From Planctobacterium sp047947135 (GTDB lineage: Bacteria; Pseudomonadota; Gammaproteobacteria; Enterobacterales; Alteromonadaceae), in contig CP170457.1 in NCBI GenBank assembly GCA_047947135.1, forward strand, positions 3,968,001 through 4,032,000: a stretch of 64,000 nt of DNA. The letters run 5' to 3'. The stretch's first letter is position 1; every line of letters begins with the position of its first letter. The notes below the pieces were generated by a model. The model saw only the letters and a list, made by a program, of their open reading frames with translations. It was not told the origin of the DNA and did no database searches. Positions 53,484 to 62,012 of this stretch are shown here, in pieces. A program made the translations under genes and the position numbers.

Positions 53484-53927
53484 CTATTCACCTATTGCAG
53501 CGCTTATTTCTTCTTGGCTGAAGCCCCGATAGGTTAAATAGCGCATTTGCTTTTGGCGCGCTTTCCAATCCGTTGCAACCTGGCCTTTAAACTTCTTAGC
53601 AAAAACCTCCGCACACAAGGCAAACCAATCCACTTCGCAATGCAGCAATGCTTGTTTGGCGATATCATCAGCAATCTGGTGTTCCGCCAACTCCATTTTA
53701 ATGCGATTTCGACCATAACCTTTGCCACAGCGACTGCGGATTAGCATCTCGCAAAAGCGGGCATCTGATTGTAGATTCTCAGCCTGCAGTTCTGCTACTA
53801 CGTCGGTTATCAGTGCTTGTTCAAATCCTTTTTGGGTCAGTTTACGTAATAATTCCCGTTTGCTGTGCTCGCGTTTTGCCAGCATACTCTGCACAGAGAC
53901 TCTTATTTGCAGCAACATTTCATTCAA
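53484..53927 (-). CDS. recX: RecX, RecA modulator
   Basis: A 147-residue helical protein with three RecX repeats: the first LAKREHSKRELLRKLTQKGFEQALITDVVAELQAE, the second SDARFCEMLIRSRCGKGYGRNRIKMELAEHQI, and the last KAKRQKQMRYLTYRGFSQEEISAAIG-type region. RecX limits RecA filaments. It is followed by alaS 77 nt downstream. recA, usually just upstream, is absent; a divergent FemAB-like gene lies there instead. Confidence 0.9.
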   Translation of the reverse strand: MNEMLLQIRVSVQSMLAKREHSKRELLRKLTQKGFEQALITDVVAELQAENLQSDARFCEMLIRSRCGKGYGRNRIKMELAEHQIADDIAKQALLHCEVDWFALCAEVFAKKFKGQVATDWKARQKQMRYLTYRGFSQEEISAAIGE

Positions 53928-53947
53928 AACGGGCTTTTCTCCTGTAC

Positions 53948-55096
53948 ATGAACACCAAAATTACATTTGTTACCAACATTAATGACATCAGTAGCGAGCA
54001 ATGGAATAAGCTGGCTGCGAACCAATATCCATTTTTACAACATGCCTTTTTAGCAGCTCTGGAATCCTCGGGTTCCGTCACCACAGAAACAGGCTGGCAG
54101 CCTTTCCATCTGATCGCGACAAACAGCGATACAGAACAATTAATGGCGGCAATGCCGCTTTATATCAAGACTCACAGCTATGGTGAATATATTTTTGACT
54201 GGGCCTGGGCGGATGCTTATCAACGCCATGGTTTTCGCTATTACCCGAAATTGTTGAGTGCTATCCCATTTACACCCGTCACCGGCCCTCGTTTATTGGT
54301 GGCAGAGCCCAGTAATTGCCCGGAACTGACAACGGAAATATTCGGTCGTTTAAAAGACACCTGTATCAAAACAGGTTTATCTTCCTGTCACGTTCTGTAT
54401 CCGGACACCTCGTCCATCCAAGATATTTCGAAGGACTGGCTGCAAAGGCACAGCGTGCAATTTCAATGGCACAACAAGGGTTATGCTGACTTTCAGGATT
54501 TTCTGGCGGGCTTTTCATCCCGTAAACGTAAAAACGTCAAAAAAGAAAGAGATAAAATCACCAAGCAGCATATTCAGATCAATCGACTGACGGGTGACGA
54601 CATCAGCGAAGGCGACATGCAGTTTTTTTACAGCTGCTACCGGGAAACCTATTTAAAAAGAAGTGGTCATGGTGGTTATATCAATGAAGACTGTTTTCTG
54701 GGATGGTGGCGCAGTATGAAAAACAACATGATGTTAGTCAGAGCCACTCTCCAGGGCCACCCTGTCGCTGCCGCCTTATACTTTTTTGATGCAAATGGTT
54801 TATATGGCCGCTATTGGGGCGCACTGAAGGACATTGATGGATTACACTTTGAGTGCTGCTACTATCAGGGCATTGAATTTTGCATTGAACACCACTTGCC
54901 GCTATTCAACCCCGGCACACAGGGAGAACATAAAATTCAACGAGGCTTTGAGCCCATCACCTGTCATTCCTGGCACTGGATTGCCGAGCCCGCATTCCAA
55001 CACGCGATCGCCAACTTTACTAAAGAAGAACAATTGCAACTCAGCCACTACAAACAGCAGGCCAAGCAGCTTTTACCTTTTAAACAATCCGACTAG
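53948..55096 (+). CDS. FemAB/GNAT-like N-acyltransferase (DUF482)
   Basis: From ATG 53948 the protein has 382 residues; a longer frame to 53813 overlaps recX on the other strand and is rejected. It belongs to the DUF482 group, related to GNAT/FemAB proteins: QYPFLQHAFLAALESSGSVTTETGWQPFHL, FDWAWADAYQRHGFRYYPKLLSAIPFTPVTGPRLL, SRKRKNVKKERDKI and EHKIQRGFEPITCHSWHWI. These are diagnostic blocks of a protein family often annotated as a peptidoglycan-linked acyltransferase. Its 3' end overlaps the convergent DUF808 gene by 24 nt. Reaction unknown. Confidence 0.85.
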   Translation: MNTKITFVTNINDISSEQWNKLAANQYPFLQHAFLAALESSGSVTTETGWQPFHLIATNSDTEQLMAAMPLYIKTHSYGEYIFDWAWADAYQRHGFRYYPKLLSAIPFTPVTGPRLLVAEPSNCPELTTEIFGRLKDTCIKTGLSSCHVLYPDTSSIQDISKDWLQRHSVQFQWHNKGYADFQDFLAGFSSRKRKNVKKERDKITKQHIQINRLTGDDISEGDMQFFYSCYRETYLKRSGHGGYINEDCFLGWWRSMKNNMMLVRATLQGHPVAAALYFFDANGLYGRYWGALKDIDGLHFECCYYQGIEFCIEHHLPLFNPGTQGEHKIQRGFEPITCHSWHWIAEPAFQHAIANFTKEEQLQLSHYKQQAKQLLPFKQSD

Positions 55097-56008
55097 TTTG
55101 CCGCCGACTGCGGCAACTGGCATCATCAATCCACCAGCGATAAAGCCTACCACTAAACTCAGTAGCATCGGTACCAGCAAGTCAACGGTCGTGGAATCTG
55201 CGATCATGGCCATCAACCATTCCTGCATATGATGCAAAAACCCGATGTCATGCATCAAAATCCCCCCACCAACAAGAAACATGGCTACCGTCCCTATCAC
55301 GGACAGGCTCTTCATCAAAAACGGAGCAAACAGCAAAAGTCCTTTACCCAGCGAGTATTGCAATCCTTTACTGCCTTTTTCATTCGCTCGATTAAGTAAA
55401 GCCAGGCCTGCGTCATCCAATTTGACAATGCCGGCGACTAGTCCATATACACCTACCGTAAAGGCAATAGCCAGTGTCGAAAGCACGATAATCTGTTGCA
55501 TCAAAGGTTGAGCCTGTGCCGTACCCAGAACAATTACGATGATTTCTGCTGACAAAATAAAATCCGTCCGTATGGCCCCTTTGATTTTTTTGTTCTCAAA
55601 GGCCACCAGATCCGCATTGGGATCACTTAATGCTTTTATTAGGGCGGCCTGTTCTGCCTCTTCCTCTTCACGATGAAACAGTTTATGAAAGACCTTTTCG
55701 AATCCTTCATAACACAAATACAAACCACCAATAATCAACAGGACAATAATCAGGGGGGAGTAAATCGCACTGATCAACAGCGCTGATGGCACAAGGATCA
55801 ATTTATTTAGAAAAGACCCCTTGGCCACGGCCCAGACTACCGGAAGTTCTCGCTCGGCTTTAACTCCGGAGACCTGTTGAGCGTTTAATGCCAGATCATC
55901 TCCCAGTACACCCGCCGTCTTTTTGGCTGCCACTTTGGAAATAACGGCGACATCATCCAGTACGGTGGCAATATCATCAATTAACGCTAACAGGTTGCTA
56001 ACAGCCAT
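55073..56008 (-). CDS. DUF808 (YedI-like) inner-membrane protein
   Basis: From ATG 56008 (AGGA 8 nt upstream) the product has 311 residues. The opening ALIDDIATVLDDVAVISKVAAKKTAGVLGDDLALNAQQVSG is typical of DUF808, followed by several membrane helices and a Glu-rich loop (FHREEEEAEQAALIKALSDPNADLVAFENKKIKGAIRTDFILSAEI). Family function is unknown. It follows the DUF938 gene by one base and ends opposite the FemAB-like gene. Confidence 0.88.
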   Translation of the reverse strand: MAVSNLLALIDDIATVLDDVAVISKVAAKKTAGVLGDDLALNAQQVSGVKAERELPVVWAVAKGSFLNKLILVPSALLISAIYSPLIIVLLIIGGLYLCYEGFEKVFHKLFHREEEEAEQAALIKALSDPNADLVAFENKKIKGAIRTDFILSAEIIVIVLGTAQAQPLMQQIIVLSTLAIAFTVGVYGLVAGIVKLDDAGLALLNRANEKGSKGLQYSLGKGLLLFAPFLMKSLSVIGTVAMFLVGGGILMHDIGFLHHMQEWLMAMIADSTTVDLLVPMLLSLVVGFIAGGLMMPVAAVGGKLVGLFKR

Positions 56009-56009
56009 C

Positions 56010-56612
56010 TTAAGATTCCTTTTTCTTGTGCCAAACCAGCAGATGGTTGTTTGCTGGCATATCAATAATCGCGGACAACGTTAACAGCGCCCCGCCCCAA
56101 TTTTGCAATTCCGTGGTGTCTCGATATCCACCAAATCCTTCGCGCCGAAGATGCTGATCAAATAGCAGATTCCCCTCGCCTTTGTGTTTGCCATTTTGCG
56201 TGAAAGGTCCATATTGACAGAACACTCCCCCAAGTGGCAGGTGCTCGGCCACCAGCCTCATCATGAGTTCCACTTCGTCCTTTTGCATAATATGACTGGT
56301 ATTGGCGGTAAACACGCCATCATATTGTCCCTGTGGCCATTGATCTTGACCTATCGTAAATAAAACAGGGGCATTGACATTATTTAGGTCGGCATCTTCA
56401 AGCCAGGCCAGAATACTGTCGTGATTTTCAGGCACATCACTGGTATGCCAGTGCAGGTGCGGAAGGTGCTGTGCAAAATATACCGCATGCTGACCGGTAC
56501 CGGAACCAATTTCCAGTACAGCTGAACAGCCCGAAAACTGTTTGCGCAATTCATTTAATATCGGGATCTTGTTGTTTTCACTGGCCTGACAATAACGTTG
56601 CTCCCGACTCAT
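56010..56612 (-). CDS. DUF938 SAM-dependent methyltransferase-like protein
   Basis: A 200-residue protein with the class I methyltransferase fold: the SAM motif VLEIGSGTGQHAVYFAQHLP (motif I), then TSDVPENHDSI, and the DUF938 block FTANTSHIMQKDEVELMMRLVAEHLPLGGVFCQYGPF. Substrate unknown. Its ATG overlaps the stop of the upstream WbuC-type gene by 4 nt (ATGA), and DUF808 follows by one base, so the three form a tight operon. Confidence 0.9.
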   Translation of the reverse strand: MSREQRYCQASENNKIPILNELRKQFSGCSAVLEIGSGTGQHAVYFAQHLPHLHWHTSDVPENHDSILAWLEDADLNNVNAPVLFTIGQDQWPQGQYDGVFTANTSHIMQKDEVELMMRLVAEHLPLGGVFCQYGPFTQNGKHKGEGNLLFDQHLRREGFGGYRDTTELQNWGGALLTLSAIIDMPANNHLLVWHKKKES

Positions 56613-57100
56613 AAGGACACCGCCTGACCAACTTGTAGCGCGTTTAGCGCGGCTAAAAATGGTGTGGCTTGAGTATCATTCTCCAGCGGTGCCCATGGGG
56701 CGAAATCTTTATCCTCAACGACCTCATAGGGGCCGGGTTTGACTTCAAAGAAGGTTGCCTGCGTACTAAGACATACGGCGCAATGCCAGGTATGTGGAGG
56801 GATTTCAATGCCCTTAGTACCCTGCTCTGTATTTAACTCGTAGCGAGCAGTGCATAGGCCCTCGTCATCGAATAAGAAAAACGCCAGCGTGCCCTGTAAT
56901 GCGATAAAACACTCGAACTTATTATCTTGGGTATGGCGGTGTGGCCGGATATAAGAATCCGACGTCATCGTGATAAAAAGTCGCTGCACTGGATCGCGAT
57001 AATCCGGATGCAGATTATGATGACTTCTCTTTCGTGGGCTGGATAGCGCTTTGTCGCTTAAATTAGCGAAAAATTGAGGATCAAAAAGCGTGATAGGCAT
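56609..57100 (-). CDS. WbuC-family cupin metalloprotein
   Basis: A 163-residue cupin of the WbuC type, in which the cupin follows an N-terminal SPRKRSHHNLHPDYRDPVQRLFI block. Metal-binding residues are in YIRPHRHTQDNKFECFIALQG and later PPHTWHCAVC. WbuC is named from an O-antigen cluster but no such genes are here. AAGGA lies 8 nt before the ATG and falls within the 3' arm of a 15-bp hairpin at 57108-57148. First gene of a three-gene operon. Confidence 0.85.
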   Translation of the reverse strand: MPITLFDPQFFANLSDKALSSPRKRSHHNLHPDYRDPVQRLFITMTSDSYIRPHRHTQDNKFECFIALQGTLAFFLFDDEGLCTARYELNTEQGTKGIEIPPHTWHCAVCLSTQATFFEVKPGPYEVVEDKDFAPWAPLENDTQATPFLAALNALQVGQAVSL

Positions 57101-57107
57101 GGTTACA

Positions 57108-57148
57108 TTCCTTTGGGGCTGGCAATACGTTAACCAGCCCCAAAGGAA
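57108..57148 (-). terminator. Perfect 15-bp hairpin between metH part 2 and wbuC-like gene
   Basis: TTCCTTTGGGGCTGG (57108-57122) and CCAGCCCCAAAGGAA (57134-57148) are exact reverse complements around an 11-nt loop. It follows the methionine synthase stop on the minus strand. No T run follows; instead the second arm in the minus direction carries the AAGGA ribosome site of the wbuC-like gene, so read-through transcripts would hide that start. Confidence 0.7.
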
Positions 57149-57175
57149 AATGCAATGTCAGAATGCGAACAAAGA

Positions 57176-59797
57176 TCACTCCAGATTGGGTGCTAACCAA
57201 CGCTCGGCTTCCTGCAGCGACATGCCCTTGCGCTTAGCGTAATCTTCTAACTGGTCTCGTTGAATTTTTGCCACCGCAAAATAACGAGAATCCGGGTGCG
57301 AGAAATACCAGCCAGACACAGATGCCCCCGGCCACATTGCGTATGACTCAGTGAGTTTCATACCAGTGCGTTGCTCCGCATCCAGCAGGTCCCAGATAGT
57401 TTGCTTCTCCGTATGTTCCGGGCATGCAGCATATCCAGGAGCTGGACGAATGCCTTGATACTTTTCACGAATTAGCGCGTCGTTATCCAATTGTTCATCG
57501 GCGGCATACCCCCAGTAAACCTTGCGTACCTGTTGATGTAAATACTCCGCAAACGCTTCGGCCAACCGATCAGATACCGATTGTACAAGAATAGCGGAGT
57601 AATCATCACCAGCCGCTTTGAAGGCAGCTGCCATGTCATCTTCACCAATTCCTGCGGTTACCGCAAAAGCGCCTATATAATCGGCAATACCGGAATCTTT
57701 CGGCGCCACGTAATCAGATAAACAATAATTGGCGCCTTTGTCTTTTTTGGTCTGCTGTCGTAAATGGTGTGCAACATGCTGAACTTGTGTGCGCTCTTCA
57801 TCAGGGTATATTTCAATATCATCGCCTGTTGCGTTCGCCGGGAACAAACCGCAGACACCCGCGACCTGTATGTCACCCGAGTCAGCTAACTGATCCAGCA
57901 TAGCATTGGCATCGGCAAAGAGCTTTTTCGCTTCTGTACCGACAACCTCATCTTCCAGAATACGCGGATATTTACCCGCCAGAGACCAGGTCATAAAAAA
58001 TGGTGTCCAGTCAATATACGCGCGCAGAGTATTGATATCAGCCTTTACCTCGTGAACACCAAGTTGCCTGGGGACTGGCGGTTGATAACCTGTCCAGTCG
58101 GAAATAGCCGCATTCGCGCGAGCCTGCTCAAGGGTTACCGGCTTGGAACGAGGACGTTTACGCGCATGCTGTTCCCGCACGGTGTCATACTCTTTTCTAA
58201 TTTGCGCGACATAGTCTGGCTTATGGATTTTAGAAAGCAGCTTTTGGCACACCCCTACAGCCCGGGACGCATTGTTCACGTACACCACCGGATGCTCGTA
58301 ATGCTCTTCGATTTTCACGGCGGTATGGGCCTTGGAGGTCGTCGCCCCACCGATTAACAATGGCACATCAAAATCCAGACGCTGCATTTCTTTGGCGACA
58401 TATACCATTTCATCAAGCGATGGCGTAATCAGGCCTGACAAGCCGATTATATCGACGTTATGTTCTTTGGCCTTCTGTAAAATGGTGGCACAGGGCACCA
58501 TGACGCCAAGATCGATAATTTCGTAATTATTACATTGCAGCACAACACCAACGATGTTTTTACCGATATCGTGCACATCTCCTTTCACGGTGGCCAGCAA
58601 AATGCGGCCATTGGTACTGCCTTCTTCTTTTTCGGCTTCGATGTACGGCTCAAGGTAGGCAACGGCTTTTTTCATCACCCGGGCCGATTTCACCACCTGA
58701 GGCAAAAACATTTTGCCCTCGCCGAAGAGATCGCCAACCACGTTCATGCCATCCATCAGAGGCCCTTCAATAACCTCCAAAGGCTTAGTGGCTCGCTGTC
58801 GGGCTTCTTCGGTGTCTTCATCAATAAAATCGGTGATCCCTTTTACCAGCGCGTGTTCCAGACGTTTATTAACGTCCCAATCTCGCCACTGCATATCCTC
58901 TTTCACGATAACTTTGCCGTCACCCTGATATTTCGGCGCTAGTTCCAGCAGTCTCTCGGTTGCTTCATCGTGTTTGTTAAGCAATACATCTTCAACCGCA
59001 TCCCGAAGCTCCAGCGGTATTTCGTCATACACTTCCAGCTGCCCGGCGTTAACAATGGCCATATCCATACCGGCCTTGATAGCGTGGTACAGGAACACCG
59101 AGTGCATCGCTTCCCGAACCGGGTTATTGCCCCGAAAGGAAAAAGAAATATTAGACAAGCCGCCAGATACATGTGCGTGAGGTAAATGTTGCTTAATCAG
59201 TCTTGTGGCATCAATAAAATCTACGGCATAGTTATTGTGCTCTTCAATACCGGTTGCGACTGCAAAAATATTGGGATCGAAAATGATGTCTTCAGGCGGG
59301 AACCCTATCTTTTCAGTAAGTAATTTATATGAGCGCTGACAAATTTCAAATTTGCGCTCTTTGGTATCGGCCTGCCCAGTCTCATCAAACGCCATAACGA
59401 CGGTGGCTGCACCGTATCGTTTGATTCTCTTCGCTTGCTCCAGAAAAGGCGCTTCCCCTTCTTTTAAGCTTATCGAATTGACAATGGCTTTGCCTTGAAC
59501 ACATTTAAGCCCGGCTTCGATGACCGTCCATTTGGAGGAGTCAATCATAATTGGCACCCGGGCGATATCAGGCTCAGAAGCAATCAGGTTGAGGAAGCGC
59601 TTCATCGCCGCCTCAGAGTCCAACATGGCTTCATCCATATTGATATCAATTATTTGGGCGCCATTTTCGACTTGCTGTCTGGCCACATCCAATGCTGTTT
59701 CGTAATCACCGTCCAGAATAAGACGCTTAAAACGGGCCGAGCCGGTGACGTTGGTACGTTCACCAATGTTGATAAAAGTTGAAGATGCTTGTGTCAT
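57176..59797 (-). CDS. metH: Methionine synthase (MetH), pterin-, cobalamin- and activation-domain subunit
   Basis: An 873-residue protein equal to MetH without its homocysteine domain. Order: methyl-tetrahydrofolate domain (NIGERTNVTGSARFKRLI, residues 9-26, to about 300), B12 domain with the cobalt-ligating His409 in VKGDVHDIGKNIVG, and the SAM-binding activation domain (RPAPGYAACPEHTEKQTIWDLL, then SYAMWPGASVSGWYFSHPDSRYFAVAKI). It starts at its own ATG after GGGAG, 18 nt after the stop of the homocysteine-domain gene. Together the two total 1226 residues, equal to E. coli MetH. It needs the first subunit in trans for activity. Confidence 0.93.
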   Translation of the reverse strand: MTQASSTFINIGERTNVTGSARFKRLILDGDYETALDVARQQVENGAQIIDINMDEAMLDSEAAMKRFLNLIASEPDIARVPIMIDSSKWTVIEAGLKCVQGKAIVNSISLKEGEAPFLEQAKRIKRYGAATVVMAFDETGQADTKERKFEICQRSYKLLTEKIGFPPEDIIFDPNIFAVATGIEEHNNYAVDFIDATRLIKQHLPHAHVSGGLSNISFSFRGNNPVREAMHSVFLYHAIKAGMDMAIVNAGQLEVYDEIPLELRDAVEDVLLNKHDEATERLLELAPKYQGDGKVIVKEDMQWRDWDVNKRLEHALVKGITDFIDEDTEEARQRATKPLEVIEGPLMDGMNVVGDLFGEGKMFLPQVVKSARVMKKAVAYLEPYIEAEKEEGSTNGRILLATVKGDVHDIGKNIVGVVLQCNNYEIIDLGVMVPCATILQKAKEHNVDIIGLSGLITPSLDEMVYVAKEMQRLDFDVPLLIGGATTSKAHTAVKIEEHYEHPVVYVNNASRAVGVCQKLLSKIHKPDYVAQIRKEYDTVREQHARKRPRSKPVTLEQARANAAISDWTGYQPPVPRQLGVHEVKADINTLRAYIDWTPFFMTWSLAGKYPRILEDEVVGTEAKKLFADANAMLDQLADSGDIQVAGVCGLFPANATGDDIEIYPDEERTQVQHVAHHLRQQTKKDKGANYCLSDYVAPKDSGIADYIGAFAVTAGIGEDDMAAAFKAAGDDYSAILVQSVSDRLAEAFAEYLHQQVRKVYWGYAADEQLDNDALIREKYQGIRPAPGYAACPEHTEKQTIWDLLDAEQRTGMKLTESYAMWPGASVSGWYFSHPDSRYFAVAKIQRDQLEDYAKRKGMSLQEAERWLAPNLE

Positions 59798-59815
59798 AAG
59801 TACTGCTCCCTGAGA

Positions 59816-60877
59816 TTAATGAACGAAAGGCTCAAGGCCAGATAAACGCATTTTCACATCCCGCTCAGGGATATCTCGGGGAGATAATATTTGCACGGCA
59901 TCGGCAATCGCTTTGATATGAGCCGGTGTTGAACCACAACATCCACCAACTACATTAACCAGACCAGATTCGGCCCACTCTTTAATGTGCTCCGCCATTT
60001 CCGGGCCTTCCATATCATATTCACCAAATTCATTAGGCAAACCGGCATTGGGATGAGCTGAAACAAAACACTCGGCAATATCCGCTATTTCTTTCACATA
60101 CTGACGCAACAAGTCGGGACCAAGCGCACAATTTAAACCGAACGTCAGAGGCTCACAGTGCCGCATCGAATAGTAAAAGGCCTCGGCTGTCTGACCTGAC
60201 AGAGTGCGGCCTGAAGCATCGGTAATAGTACCCGAAATCATGATGGGCAGTTTTACCTGACGCTCTTCGAAAACTTCATCGACAGCATAGGCTGCTGCTT
60301 TGGCATTGAGCGTATCGAAGATCGTTTCGATCAAAATCAAATCCACGCCACCTTCAATAAGGGCATGACAGGCTTCTTTATAAGACTCCACCAACAGCTC
60401 ATAGTTAACATTGCGTTTTCCTGGGTCATTGACGTCCGGAGAAATAGACGCGGTACGGTTTGTTGGGCCTAATACCCCCGCTACAAAACGCGGTTTATCG
60501 GGATTCCGTTCAGTGAACTCCTGCGCTGCCTGTTTCGCCAGTCGCGCAGCAGCAATGTTGATTTCCTGCACCAGCCCCTGCATATCGTAGTCGGCCATGG
60601 AAATTGACGTTGCGTTAAAGGTATTGGTTTCCAGAATATCGGCACCGGCTTCTAGATAATCCCGGTGAATATTTAGAATAATGTCCGGTTGCGTAAGCAC
60701 CAATAAGTCATTGTTGCCTTTTAAGTCGCTTGGCCAATCTTTGTATAGCTCACCGCGATAATCTTCTTCCTGCAGATCATGGCGCTGTATCATGGTGCCC
60801 ATCGCACCATCCAATACTAAAATACGCTCTTTTAGTAATGTGTTTAATTGCGTTGTCGTTTCTGAAACAAGTGTCAT
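59816..60877 (-). CDS. Methionine synthase homocysteine-binding subunit (MetH N-terminal domain)
   Basis: A 353-residue stand-alone homocysteine S-methyltransferase domain, colinear with the first domain of MetH. It opens LLKERILVLDGAMGTMIQRHDLQEEDYRG and carries the zinc ligands Cys250 in FGLNCALG and Cys313-Cys314 in VGGCCGSTPAHI. The stop is followed by a ribosome site and ATG for the rest of MetH, so the split looks deliberate rather than a single frameshift. It lies 21 nt after metA and shares its MetJ control. Confidence 0.92.
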   Translation of the reverse strand: MTLVSETTTQLNTLLKERILVLDGAMGTMIQRHDLQEEDYRGELYKDWPSDLKGNNDLLVLTQPDIILNIHRDYLEAGADILETNTFNATSISMADYDMQGLVQEINIAAARLAKQAAQEFTERNPDKPRFVAGVLGPTNRTASISPDVNDPGKRNVNYELLVESYKEACHALIEGGVDLILIETIFDTLNAKAAAYAVDEVFEERQVKLPIMISGTITDASGRTLSGQTAEAFYYSMRHCEPLTFGLNCALGPDLLRQYVKEIADIAECFVSAHPNAGLPNEFGEYDMEGPEMAEHIKEWAESGLVNVVGGCCGSTPAHIKAIADAVQILSPRDIPERDVKMRLSGLEPFVH

Positions 60878-60898
60878 GATTTTCCTGTTACTGAATGG

Positions 60899-61819
60899 TT
60901 AGCCACCAATTTTTTCGATGTCGTATGGTGTAACCTGATAAACGTAATAATTGAGCCAGTTGCTAAACAACAGGCTACCGTGGGAACGCCAGGTCATACG
61001 TGGCGGCTGCTGTGGATTGTTATTGGTGAAATAATTCACGGGAATTCCCGTTTCGAGACCAGCATCACAATCCCGTTGATACTCTTCTTGCAAAGTCTCC
61101 AAATCGTATTCCGGGTGGCCGGTTAAAAATACCGAGCGCTTATCCTGTGACGCGATCAGATACGCGCCGGCTTCTGGTGAGGCGGCAACGACATCTAATC
61201 CGTCCGTATTTTCATAATCTTGCTGAGCAATCGTGCCATAGCGAGAATGGGGTGCCATAAACTCAATATCGAAGCCACGCACCAGCTCATCCAAGGGGCG
61301 CAGAACCTCATGACGATAGACGCCAAAGAGTTTCTCCTGGCGCACATGTCGGTTAATGCCGTAATGATGATACATGGCCGCATGTGCTCCCCAACATAAA
61401 TACAAGGTGGATTGCACATGGCGTTTTGCCCAGTCCATGACGGCCGTTATTTTGTCCCAGTAGTTAATATCTTCATAGGACATGAGTGCTACGGGTGCCC
61501 CCGTGACGATTAAACCGTCATACCTTTTGTCGGCCACTGCATCAAAATCAAAATAGAACGAATCCATATGTTCCGCTGGTGTATGTTTTGACACGTGGTT
61601 ATCAATACGGATTAAATCTACATTGATTTGCAATGGGGTGTTAGACAGCAACCGACACAACTGTGTTTCGGTTTTTATCTTGTTGGGCATCAGATTCAAA
61701 ATGCCCACATGCAAGGGACGAATATCCTGATGCATCGCCCGCATAGAATCCATCACAAAGATATTCTCTTTATCTAAGATAGATTGTGCAGGTAAGTCGA
61801 CAGGTACTCGAATTGGCAT
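60899..61819 (-). CDS. metA: Homoserine O-acyltransferase (MetA)
   Basis: A 306-residue enzyme that acylates homoserine at the start of methionine synthesis. The acyl-carrying Cys142 (LYLCWGAHAAMYHH), His235 and Glu237 (LTGHPEYD) fall at the E. coli MetA positions. Position 111, which separates succinyl-CoA (Gly) from acetyl-CoA (Glu) users, is Ala here (TGAPVALMSYEDINYW), so acyl choice is not certain, though succinyl is favoured. It heads an operon with the two MetH genes and has MetJ sites upstream. Confidence 0.93.
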   Translation of the reverse strand: MPIRVPVDLPAQSILDKENIFVMDSMRAMHQDIRPLHVGILNLMPNKIKTETQLCRLLSNTPLQINVDLIRIDNHVSKHTPAEHMDSFYFDFDAVADKRYDGLIVTGAPVALMSYEDINYWDKITAVMDWAKRHVQSTLYLCWGAHAAMYHHYGINRHVRQEKLFGVYRHEVLRPLDELVRGFDIEFMAPHSRYGTIAQQDYENTDGLDVVAASPEAGAYLIASQDKRSVFLTGHPEYDLETLQEEYQRDCDAGLETGIPVNYFTNNNPQQPPRMTWRSHGSLLFSNWLNYYVYQVTPYDIEKIGG

Positions 61820-61890
61820 GTATCACCTCTTGCTAAATGTATTTGTGCATTGTGAACTCGCCAATTAAAAAAATCAACATCTTTACGGCT

Positions 61891-61906
61891 AGACGTCTAA
61901 ACGTTC
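61891..61906. promoter_or_regulatory. Tandem MetJ operator (met boxes) upstream of metA
   Basis: AGACGTCT (a perfect met box) is followed directly by AAACGTTC (five of eight matching). MetJ binds two or more contiguous 8-bp boxes of consensus AGACGTCT when loaded with SAM, so this pair, 72 nt upstream of the metA start, should repress the metA-metH operon when methionine is plentiful. It also lies in front of the divergent aldo/keto reductase gene. No SAM riboswitch is seen. Confidence 0.8.
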
Positions 61907-62012
61907 AAATGGATTTTTCGTCATATATTATTGCTGATTCAGCGCATAACACTTGCTAAAAACATGCTGAAACGTTGATATTTCGGGACTTTGCAAGTGT
62001 TGGAGTGAATTT

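Noticed and set aside
61820..62012. SAM riboswitch or T-box in front of metA
   Set aside because: No conserved SAM-riboswitch elements or terminator are seen; the MetJ boxes give a simpler and stronger explanation.
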